This document shows positions 1-8,549 of a stretch of 64,000 nucleotides of DNA, one piece after another. The notes beneath the pieces were generated by a model that searched no databases, was not told where the DNA came from, and worked only from the letters and a program-made list of their open reading frames with translations. Within the stretch, counting starts at the first letter, position 1. Every line of letters starts with the position of its first letter. The position numbers were made by a program, and so were the translations under genes. The DNA comes from Massariosphaeria phaeospora (lineage: Eukaryota; Ascomycota; Dothideomycetes; Pleosporales). The stretch spans positions 124,001 through 188,000 of the forward strand of contig JAADJZ010000031.1 in the NCBI GenBank assembly GCA_011032825.1, read 5' to 3'.

Positions 1-765
1 TGATAGCGATGGCCTGCGGGAACCTGCTGGCGTAGGGTGAGGGTCGGCTGGAAGTCGGTAGCCGTGTTTGAGCAGACTGGCCTCGAAGGGGCGGCGCACC
101 ACAGCGAGCATGCCGAACAGCGTGCACGATGCTAATCTGGATCGCGACTCAGCTGGGGTGCAGTTAGTGACTTGAACAACAACTTACAGCGCTATCACGG
201 CAAATGCAATGCTGATTCGCCCCACGACGCAAGTATTTCCCGCCTCCCATCCTTCGAGGCTGGGCCCAGACAGCAGACAAATTGGTCGACGAGCCACGAC
301 AATCATGTTCCAACCTGACGTCAAGAGCCATAGAACGCACAAGGTGACTGCGATTCGATTGGCAATGTACGTCGATTTCTTGATTATAGCGAGATGCCGT
401 CCTTGGTGCTTCCAGCTCCTTTGCTTGAGGGAGAAGATGGTGTGCAGTACCGCGTACGAGATGGAGACGACTGACTGTTCGTCATGAGCTACGCATCACA
501 AGAATGACTTCGTGTGAAAACTTACGGATGTCATGGTCAAAACGTTAGACGGGATGCTAGTGGAGTCCTCCGAATCGGAAGCCAGCTGACCTAGAGCGGC
601 CAGGAGAGCAATGAGCGAGCTCCAAAGCAAGACGTGGAGCAGAACGGTTATAGCAACGAGTGTCAATTGGCGACGGGAACGTTTGGTATTACTCTCGAGG
701 GCGGTATGAGGTTCGGCCTTGGGCAGCTGTTTAGCTTCACCGCTGCTGGCGTCTGAACTAGCCAT
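1..765 (-). CDS. Four-helix membrane protein, unknown function (partial, runs off window)
   Basis: I assembled this gene from three exons on the minus strand: 765-526, 474-188 and 136-1. The frame is still open at the window edge, so the C-terminus is missing. Both introns are 51 nt. They have GTAAGT donors and CAG acceptors, and the second carries a CACTAAC branch-like site. The spliced frame gives at least 221 residues with four hydrophobic helices at about 35-58, 78-97, 117-140 and 165-188. The last helix is created exactly by the second splice (FAVIAL joined to LASCTLFGMLAVV), which supports the model. The start is the Met before ASSDASSGE, since the N-terminal 32 residues are polar. No catalytic motif is visible. 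The four-helix topology resembles MARVEL-like or tetraspan proteins, but I do not recognise the family. Gene structure is fairly sure and function is unknown. Confidence 0.72.
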
Positions 766-1313
766 GAGGTGACTCGTCCAGTCGAGTTGTGAACGAAGAC
801 GAATGCTGTCGCAGAGGCACGGCGCTAGCAAAAGAAGGAAAAGACGCAGCAGAGAAAAGCGAACGGTCCATGGCAGGATGGAAAGACTGTCAAAGTCCTA
901 ATTGGCAGGCAGTATGTAAAACTACCACCCAACGAGGGAGCTGGATGCCATCGAAGCTTGCAGTCAAGATGGGACAGAGGATTGAGCCTGAACGCAGCCT
1001 CCGACAAGCGGCGTGTCAGAAACGATGGCAACCGTCGCTGAGCACTTTACCAGACGAAAGACATGGAATGCATTCCAGAACCGCGGCTGCGGAAGCAAGG
1101 AATGATGAGGAAGCAAAGAATGCCGCTGGGAGAAAGAACTGCCGTAGAACTAGGAAGGAAACCTTTCAAGATTACTTGAAACGACTTTATAACACATATA
1201 GTAAACACAATAAAGAGCGGAGAATTTTTCGGAATTGATTGTCGCCAAAAGAGCGGTCAGGGCCTGCGCCAGAATAATTGAATACTCATACTGTTGTCGA
1301 TGCACGACAAGTG
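766..1313. other. Intergenic, no gene supported
   Basis: Small overlapping frames occur on both strands, but none has coding-like composition, splice signals or a recognisable motif. The stretch separates the left-edge membrane protein from the Naa40-like frame and probably holds the former's promoter. Confidence 0.5.
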
Positions 1314-1907
1314 CTATTTCGCAGGGTTGCAAAGGGTTTCCGGCACATCTTTGATACCGAAGTGACAAGAGTCGGGCCTTCGTAGTCGTACGGTGATCCT
1401 GGTGACGAGAGCAGGTTGAATATCTCTATAAAAGAAGTACGCCCGTCCTAGCGTTTCGGACGAACAAGTCGTGCGCGTGGTATTATTATCCCTGCGTGCA
1501 ACCTTATGAAAGTGGATTTCATAGATATAGATGACTTTCCCCTTTGGAGTAGGGTACTCATCTTCTGATATCATGAAAGAAGTGAAGCCCAAAACGTCAT
1601 CAAGAGTAAGCATGGACGATCTCTCTTCAGTTGGCGTGTTGGGGCGGGCAACCCCATTCTCAGCGCGAGCAAGAAGATAACACATGAAATCCTGCTTCAT
1701 TTCCCTCGTCTTCTCTTTTCCTTTCTTCATCATCAGCCTCGTCCAGACCATGTTAAAAGTCCGAAGTACCTCCAGACTCCCATCTGGTGGGACAGGCGCG
1801 CTGGGAGACGTTGTAGAGCCTGCAACTAGCTGATTGTTCAGGATATGTGGCCGGGTAGAGCGTGTAGCTGCGAGCTCTTGTAGCTCTCGAGAGTAGACAC
1901 GATACAT
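1314..1907 (-). pseudogene. Naa40/Nat4-like N-acetyltransferase frame, probably degenerate
   Basis: The central part of this minus-strand frame reads EMKQDFMCYLLAR, then VLGFTSFMISEDEYP and GKVIYIYEIHF. That order (conserved Met-Tyr-Leu segment, GF-SF strand, VIY-YEI strand) is what I know from the histone H4/H2A N-alpha-acetyltransferase Naa40 family. Directly after YEIHF the family needs an acetyl-CoA loop of the R-G-x-G-x-G/A kind. Here the frame reads KVARRDNNTTRT instead, and no loop is visible. The N-terminal substrate segment (W-x-W-K type) is also absent. The frame begins only about 12 nt past the SNARE stop codon on the same strand. I read it as a decayed or frame-disrupted copy. A multi-exon intact gene that I failed to assemble is the alternative. 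Confidence 0.4.
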
Positions 1908-1918
1908 ACTACAGAAGC

Positions 1919-2764
1919 TCAGAGGATAAGTAGGAGGACCAGGAGCAGTATCAGCACGAAGATGAGCAGGCCAATGCAGCAGCTGGACCACCGATCTGCC
2001 ATTGCCAGACTTGTTAGCATATACAACGCCATACTATCGTCGGGTGCAAGTACCTTCGTTCTTCTGGATCACCCAGCCGACCTTCTTCAGGCCGGTCTGC
2101 AGCTTACCGCCGACCCTGTCTGCCACAGTGTCGACGTCGTTGAGAAGCTCGCCCTGTTCTTCGAGCTCGCGGCCCATGTCGTCGGCTTGCTGGCGCAGGT
2201 TGCCCACCGTCTGGAAGACACCATCGAGCGCCTCGTCTTGCTCGTGCATCATCTCCTGCTGGCGCTCCTGCTCAAACGCGGCGTACTCGTCCTGGTCTTC
2301 GAACGAGTCGGGGTCCGGCAAGACGTCGCCATTCACGGCGCTCTTGCCTTTGTTCTGCGCGTCTTGTACGGTCCGCACCAGCTCCTCGCGCATGGTTTCG
2401 ATCTCGTCACCAACATCCTTGACCAGGCGCCTCCGCCGCTCCACTTCGTCGATCTCGAGGCCGAAGCGGTACGGATCATGCTCGACCGCCTTGACGCTTT
2501 CGATGAGGTCCTCGAGGTCTTGGGTGAGATCCTGCAGCGTCTGCTCGAGCTCACTGCGCGCCTCTCGAAGCTCGGGGGAATCTGCGGACGAGGCAGACGA
2601 CCGGATGCGCCGGTACGATGCGAACTGGGGGCGTGACGTGTTCAGGGCAGAGAGCACCTCGCTGCAACGGCTGTCAGTGAAAGGATGCCTAGAGTTCTGG
2701 AGACAGCCGCTCACGCTTGAACCTGCAGGAACGGGTCCTCGTCGTTCGCGCCGGACATCATCAT
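1919..2764 (-). CDS. TLG1: Tlg1/syntaxin-6-type Qc-SNARE
   Basis: Three exons (2764-2715, 2661-2054, 1995-1919) splice through introns of 53 and 58 nt to a 244-residue protein. It starts MMMSGANDEDPFLQVQA and continues EVLSALN, the syntaxin-6/Tlg1 N-terminal helix signature. A long coiled-coil SNARE motif follows at about 155-215, with a zero-layer glutamine in the EEQGELL heptad. The third exon supplies a C-terminal membrane anchor of about 20 Leu/Ile/Val residues that ends the protein, so it is tail-anchored. Known family role: t-SNARE for endosome to trans-Golgi traffic. The start shares an intergenic space of about 280 bp with the divergent methyltransferase gene. Without the splicing the frame would lose both its N-terminal DPFLQVQA motif and its anchor. 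The first of three consecutive ATGs was taken as start. Confidence 0.9.
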
Positions 2765-3044
2765 GCGCGAGACGATCAGGAATGCTGCAGCGGGCAAGAA
2801 CGACGCCGGGGAGATGTCTGGTGGGTTAAATGCACCGGGAGACGCGCCGTCATGCTTCGAGGTTCGGCGATGCGTGTCGTCAACGCCGAAGACGCCGGCC
2901 CGGATTTCGCCAAAGACGCACAGACCACTACACCTCGAAATCTGCAAAGCCCAGCCAGCCATTCACCTGCCTGTACGACTGCGGAAGTATAGCGCGGAGG
3001 CCGTCGTAGCAAAAGCAGGCCGACCGGCGACGACACACTGCAAA
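2765..3044. promoter_or_regulatory. Shared divergent promoter, SNARE and METTL25-like genes
   Basis: The two start codons face away from each other across 280 bp, so both promoters must lie here. An open frame runs through the region on the plus strand, but it looks non-coding and the methyltransferase start is placed after it. I see no clear TATA box. Confidence 0.55.
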
Positions 3045-5162
3045 ATGGGTCCGGACAGCGCTCTTCCCCTTCCGGCCGAGTTTGGCAGCGTCGACGACTA
3101 CGTGGAATCTCTCCTGCATTTCACGACATCTTCATGGCTTCTACAGACTCTGTGTGGCGGGGTGCATATTCTGGATTTCTACACAAGATCGCCGGACCTT
3201 TACTCTTCTTTACTACCTCAGACTTGGAGGACATGGTTCAAAGATCGGGATATCATGGACGTCTTGGATCTACTAATGAGGGAAGACCTTGGTCAATTTG
3301 ATTCAAGTAAAGAACCAAGTGGAAACTCCGCATGGCGAGGGGGACCTGTACCGCCCGAGGACCTGCTCCGGTACATAAGAGAAGTAAAAAAGCATCTACT
3401 CGGTCGAGAGTGCCCACCTCCCGACCCTGGCCCGGCGCATCAAAAGAGCAGCATCGCCCGCCATATAGCTGTCGGCATGAAGGTCAAAAAGGTCCATGAA
3501 GTGGACAACTTTGCTCGTTATGTTGACAGGCTGACTTCCGAGATAACAGCAGCAGGCAAGAAGGAGATCACGCACCTGGTCGATTTCGGCTCCGGCCAAA
3601 ACTACCTAGGACGTGCACTGGCCGCGCCGCCCTACTCCAAGCACCTCGTCGCTGTTGAGAGCAAACAGCACAATATCGAGGGCGCGAAGAATATGGATAT
3701 CCGCGCTAGACTAGTACCAAAACCACTGGTAATGAGGAACAAGAAAGAGTTTCGCGCCGGAGTGAAGAAAGAGAAAAATGACCAGCATTCAAACGGAACA
3801 ACAGAACCAAAGTCTGCTGTTTCGAAGCCGGGCGATGAAGTGGACTGTAATGAAGATGGATGTGCATTCCCTACTCAACCACAATCCGAGCATTCAGGTG
3901 AAGAGCCACGAAATGGAACCAAGTCCGAAAGTACTGAGCGCATACCAACGGCAAAGTCTATATCTACAATAGAAACGGGTAGCGAACCACAAGAACCAAA
4001 AGCGACCGTTACCACAACATTGCAGATATTCACCGAAGGCCATGGCAGTGTGCAATACATCGAGCATATCATCAAAGATGGCGACCTCAAACCCGTCATC
4101 GACCAAGTCCTTGACCCCTCCCAAATTCGAGAAGATAATGTGGTCTCTGCATCCAAGATTGTGGAAGAAGCAACAGATCTGGACTCCGTGCCAAAAAGAG
4201 CTGACGTAAATGCCATGGTCATATCGCTTCACTCATGTGGCAACCTCGTCCATCACGGTCTCCGGTCGCTCCTCTTGAATCCATCAGTATCGGCTGTGGC
4301 CATGGTGGGCTGCTGCTACAACCTTGTAACGGAACGACTTGGGCCACCAACCTACAAACTCCCCACGCTCCGTCCCAGTCACCCTCGCCTCGTTAAAACT
4401 TCGAACGCTTTCGACCCTCATGGTTTTCCAATGTCCGAGAAACTGGCAAACTATCCACTTCCACATACCCCTGTAACATCACCAAACAGCGACAATAACC
4501 CGACCGACCCTGCCAAAGGCATCCGCCTCAACATAACAGCACGCATGATGGGTGTCCAAGCACCCTTCAACTGGGGTCGTGGAGATAGCGAACTATTCTT
4601 CACCCGCCACTTCTACCGCGCGCTTTTACAACGCATCTTCTTTGACCGCGGCGTTGTGTCCGCTCCCCAAGGCGTCGACAACAATGGTGTGAAGGGCAAC
4701 GGGGTACCCGCCTCAGGCCATACCAGCAAAGTAAACTGGACGCCCCCATACGGCCGCGGTCCAGGACTCAGTTCCGATGGCACTGCCACACCCCTCACCA
4801 TCGGCACATTGCGCAAATTTGCATACAACGACTTCGTATCCTACGTCCGCGCCGCAATCAGCAAACTCACAGCGCCGAACACGTTCTGCGAAGTCGATCC
4901 GGAGTTCATAAAGCAGAAACTGGCGGGTTTGACGGACGAAGAGATTCAAGATTACGAGGCACGGTACGCCGCCCGCAAGAAGGAGTTGAGTGTCATGTGG
5001 AGCTTGATGGCCTTCAGTGCCGGCGTCGTCGAAGCCGTCATCGTGACGGATCGCTGGTTGTGGCTCGAGGAACAGGAAGAGGTTGTGCATGCGTGGGTGG
5101 AACCCGTTTTTGACTATGCCATGAGTCCGAGGAACTTGGTCGTGGTTGGTGTGAAGAAGTGA
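3045..5162 (+). CDS. METTL25/RRNAD1-like methyltransferase-domain protein
   Basis: This intronless frame encodes 705 residues from the ATG in CAAAATGGG. The open frame extends further upstream, but that part overlaps the divergent promoter and reads as non-coding. The SAM-binding motif I is DFGSGQNYLGRALA near residue 180. An acidic, Glu/Ser-rich linker of about 150 residues follows, then LHSCGNLVHHGLRSL and MVGCCYNLVTE. These are the paired motifs of the METTL25/Rrnad1 family (Pfam Methyltransf_32), in which His-Ser/Thr-Cys-Gly and Cys-Cys-Tyr segments are conserved. A helical C-terminal domain completes it. The family probably acts as an RNA or protein methyltransferase, but its substrate in fungi is not something the sequence tells. 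The low-complexity linker is the main departure from a compact fold. Confidence 0.85.
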   Translation: MGPDSALPLPAEFGSVDDYVESLLHFTTSSWLLQTLCGGVHILDFYTRSPDLYSSLLPQTWRTWFKDRDIMDVLDLLMREDLGQFDSSKEPSGNSAWRGGPVPPEDLLRYIREVKKHLLGRECPPPDPGPAHQKSSIARHIAVGMKVKKVHEVDNFARYVDRLTSEITAAGKKEITHLVDFGSGQNYLGRALAAPPYSKHLVAVESKQHNIEGAKNMDIRARLVPKPLVMRNKKEFRAGVKKEKNDQHSNGTTEPKSAVSKPGDEVDCNEDGCAFPTQPQSEHSGEEPRNGTKSESTERIPTAKSISTIETGSEPQEPKATVTTTLQIFTEGHGSVQYIEHIIKDGDLKPVIDQVLDPSQIREDNVVSASKIVEEATDLDSVPKRADVNAMVISLHSCGNLVHHGLRSLLLNPSVSAVAMVGCCYNLVTERLGPPTYKLPTLRPSHPRLVKTSNAFDPHGFPMSEKLANYPLPHTPVTSPNSDNNPTDPAKGIRLNITARMMGVQAPFNWGRGDSELFFTRHFYRALLQRIFFDRGVVSAPQGVDNNGVKGNGVPASGHTSKVNWTPPYGRGPGLSSDGTATPLTIGTLRKFAYNDFVSYVRAAISKLTAPNTFCEVDPEFIKQKLAGLTDEEIQDYEARYAARKKELSVMWSLMAFSAGVVEAVIVTDRWLWLEEQEEVVHAWVEPVFDYAMSPRNLVVVGVKK

Positions 5163-5976
5163 TGTCGACACGAGCGAAGCGCGAAGTTCGCATCAAGGCG
5201 CACGCTACGAAGAAACCTGCTCTACTAAGTCTTGCGAGAACTAAAGCATCTCGCTTACATTCGGACTTAGTAGATGCAGTAGGCTTGATGAGGCAATTCT
5301 CAATCAACTTCCAGGCACATCAGGATTCGACCTTTGTAGTTACCCGGAGCAGGCATGAGGTCTTCCTTCGTCCGGATCATATGTCACGCCGTCTTCCACG
5401 AGCTTGGATCTTTACGGCCAGATACGAGTTCCACTCTTTTTGTTGTGGAAAAATAATCCGAGGTCTAAGCTAGTCAGGTTGGCGATGGGGCGGTCGTGAG
5501 CGACGTAACGTGCCAAGGACGATTTGTGGGGTGTGTAGGGGTTCGATTGGACGAAGGGCAGCGGAAGGATTGGAGAGGATTGAAGAGCATGTTTCTGAGC
5601 CTACACCAATTTGGTGCGGTGCGGTGCGGGACTCCACTGCTGCATAATGCAACGCTTCGTAATGGAAAATCTACAAACAGAGGTTCAGGAAAATATTGGA
5701 AGGTTGACAGACCATATAAAAAGGGTTCTGCGCCCCCCATTGATATCCAGAGAAGAAAGATAAGTCTGAACAAGCTCAAAGTTTGAAAAGCCAGGAAACC
5801 TCATTTGATTTTAGTGTATACGCCCCGCCTAGGTTATACGCCCGCCTCTGCTGAAAACACCGGCCATACGCCCTGGGCGTACGAACCAATCTATACGTAT
5901 AGTATTTAACGAGGGGGACCTGCAAGAGGAAATACTGCTACTCATTGCAGCATCCGTCAATCAGCCAAACGCCACC
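5163..5976. other. Intergenic: upstream region of the feruloyl esterase
   Basis: No gene is supported. The 3' part holds the ATACGCCC motif cluster listed separately and an AT-rich stretch (TATAGTATTTAA near 5887-5900) that could serve as core promoter for the esterase. Confidence 0.5.
5817..5881. promoter_or_regulatory. Clustered ATACGCCC motifs with a 15-nt palindrome
   Basis: ATACGCCC occurs at about 5818, 5836 and 5866. The third copy is the left arm of the perfect palindrome TACGCCCTGGGCGTA at 5867-5881, which provides a fourth, inverted copy. The cluster lies 95-160 bp before the esterase ATG, where fungal activator sites usually sit. GC-rich half-sites arranged as repeats or palindromes are typical of Zn2Cys6 regulators. 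The regulator itself is unknown, and binding is inferred from arrangement only. Confidence 0.4.
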
Positions 5977-7712
5977 ATGAAGAAGTCCACACTGCTCGGT
6001 CTCGCCTTCCTCGTCCCCACGACCCTCAGCAACCCAACTCCTGGCTACGGGGAACAATCCTTCGCCGAGAGATGCACCTCTCTCGCCAATGACCTCACCG
6101 TTTCCGCCGGCTTCGCCGTCCATGTCAATATCGCCCAGCATCTACCCGCTGGCACAATCATTGACAATGCTGCCGAAGGGGTCAATGAGACGTGCGCAGA
6201 CGTAGCTGCGCCGGCCCTGCCAGCAAGTATCTGCAGACTAGCATTGAGGATCGCGACGAGTGATGTGAGTGAGACGCTGGTGGAGACGTGGTTGCCTGAG
6301 GAGTGGAACGGTCGGTTTTTGGCGACGGGGAATAGCGGGATGGCGGGTTGTAAGTATCCATCTATTTCTTAGAGCGTTCCGAACTCCCTTCCTATCTGCT
6401 TCTCCAACATAACGTAGATAGCTGACTACTTGCAGGTGTTGCATACCCCGAGCTAGCATACGGTACCTCGTATGGCTTCGCTACCATCGGCACTGACAAC
6501 GGCCACAACGGCACCTCTGGCGAGGTCTTCTACCTCCACCCCGGCGTCCTGGAAGACTACGTCTGGCGCGCCATCTACGCCGGTACAGTCGTGGGCAAGG
6601 ATCTCACACGCCAGTTCTACGGCGCCGAGTCCTGCAAGGACATGAAAGCGTACTTTGTTGGCTGCTCCACGGGCGGCCGTCAAGGCTTCAAAGCCGCGCA
6701 GAACAATCCAGAGCTCTTCGACGGCGTCGTTGCGGGCGCGCCAGTCATCTACCTCATGAGTCTCCAGGCGTGGTATGGAACTTCCAGGAAACTGCTCACG
6801 TCGAATACCAGCGAGCACGCTTTCGTGGGCCCGGATCACTGGGCACTGGTGCAGACTGAAGTCTTGAAGCAGTGTGACGGGCTAGACGGCGCCCACGACG
6901 GCATCGTCGAAGACGTGCGAGCCTGCCAGCCCGACCTCACCCGCCTCCTCTGCACCACGACGTCCTCCCCCCGCGCCTCCTGCCTGACCGCCCCGCAGCT
7001 CTCCACCATCACGACGCTCTTCTCGCCGCTCACCACCGCCAACGGCACGCTCATCCACGCCGGGCCCTCGCACTCGTTCGAACCCAGCCTCACCACCGTG
7101 CTCACCAGCCCGCTCGTCTTCACCTACCTCAACGACTGGTTCCGCGGCGTCGTCTACAGCGACCGCAGCTGGTCCGCCGCGACCTTCAGCCCCGCCGACG
7201 CCGAAGCCGTGCTCACGCACGACCGCTTCGACGCCCAGTCGTCGTCGCCCGACCTGTCGGCGTTCCGCGCCCGCGGCGGCAAGCTGCTGCACTGGCACGG
7301 CCAGGCTGACTCCGTGCTGCCCATCAGCATGTCGGACAGGCACTACGCGCGCGTGGGCGCCGCGCTGAACGCTAGCGTCGCGGAGCTGGATGACTTTTAC
7401 CGCTACTTCCGCATCAGCGGCATGGACCACTGCTTTGGCGGGCCGGGCGCGTCGTTCTTGGGGCAGACGGCCGGGATGGTGGCGGGCGATGACGCGGAGG
7501 ATAATTTGCTGACGCGCATTGTTGCGTGGGTGGAGGGGGGGGAGGCGGGCGCGCCGGAGACGGTTAGGGGTACGAAGTTTGTGGATGATAGCGTGGAGGC
7601 GGGGGTAAAGTTTACGAGGAGGCATTGTAAGTTTCCGAGGGTGAATGTTTATAGGGGGGAGGAGGTGGATGGGCGGGATGAGGAGGGGTGGGCGTGCGTG
7701 GAGGACCAGTAG
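5977..7712 (+). CDS. Secreted feruloyl esterase / tannase family protein
   Basis: Two exons (5977-6349 and 6436-7712, intron 86 nt, GTAAGT donor, TTGCAG acceptor) encode 549 residues. The first 18 form a signal peptide (MKKSTLLGLAFLVPTTLS). The tannase/feruloyl esterase family is shown by GCSTGGRQG with nucleophile Ser202, by HWHGQADSVLP with Asp416, and by GMDHCFGGPG with His456. Cys201 and Cys457 sit beside the catalytic Ser and His, the CS-D-HC arrangement in which a disulfide clamps the triad. The splice restores the conserved NSGMAGCVAYPELAYG region. The enzyme should act outside the cell on ferulate or related esters of plant cell walls. The exact substrate, feruloyl ester or galloyl ester, cannot be told from motifs. 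Confidence 0.92.
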
Positions 7713-8549
7713 GTGGAGATTGATCGATGATGGGGGGAGGAGGTTGAGTGTAATACAGGGGTGGATTCATTTGTGTGTGTTAGTTCGTTATATCAAGATG
7801 TTGGTTAGTAGAGTGAGTGGATAGATAACACAACAATGTAAACTCTACTACTACATTGCACACTCTACGCACATACATCTGGAACAGTAACTTCTACACC
7901 CGCCTGATAGATAGACATGTTCGTGGATGTCCAATAATACATCGACATATTGTCAAAGCAGCGCAGTAGCTTCGTTTAGACCGCCCAAGCCCCTCCCTTC
8001 TCCAACCCAGCAGTTCAGTTCACTTCAGTTCAGTTCTGTCTAATCTCAATCCCCGCTATCACTCAGACATCATCCTTACCGCCAACTATTGCTTTGTCAT
8101 CTACAAACACTCTCCGCCTGGCTCAAGTTGCTTAACCTTCCTCCATTTTTCTTTCGCTACATCTTCCCAGCCCAGCCCGCAAGTAAGCACGAACGAACGG
8201 ACGAACGAATGAACGAACGAACGAACGAATGAATGAACGAACGAACGAACGAATGAACGAACGAACGAACGAAAAGACATAGAGCTAGTACGTAAAGGGC
8301 TCGATTGGTTGATATAGCGTGGAAAAAATATGAACAATTGGAACGTAGATCAAAGCCAAGCTCCGGGTTGTGTCAATGTATGGGTATCTCTCTCACGCTA
8401 ACTACACACATGTCTGCCCCTTATTACACTCTACTCAACACATTCCACTTTCCACCTTAAAGCAAAAACACGAAGTGAAAAACACCGCCAGATGCAAAGC
8501 CATGCAATCAATCAACGTACATGGTATCATACCCACACTCCTCCCTTCC
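7713..8549. other. Intergenic between convergent genes
   Basis: The esterase and the S41-like gene converge here, so both 3' ends lie in this stretch. It contains the GAAC tetranucleotide array described separately and no supported gene. Confidence 0.6.
8189..8273. repeat. Microsatellite (GAAC)n with GAAT interruptions
   Basis: About 20 tandem units of GAAC/CGAA run here, with several units changed to GAAT. A minus-strand frame reading SFVRSFVRSFVHSFV is only a translation of this repeat. Confidence 0.9.

Noticed and set aside
6882..7625. 247-codon minus-strand frame
   Set aside because: It is the antisense shadow of the feruloyl esterase catalytic exon and is rich in Arg/Ala/Gly, as antisense of GC-rich codons is.
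8101..8337. Frame with SFVRSFVHSFV repeats on the minus strand
   Set aside because: It is the translation of the GAAC microsatellite and has no coding evidence.
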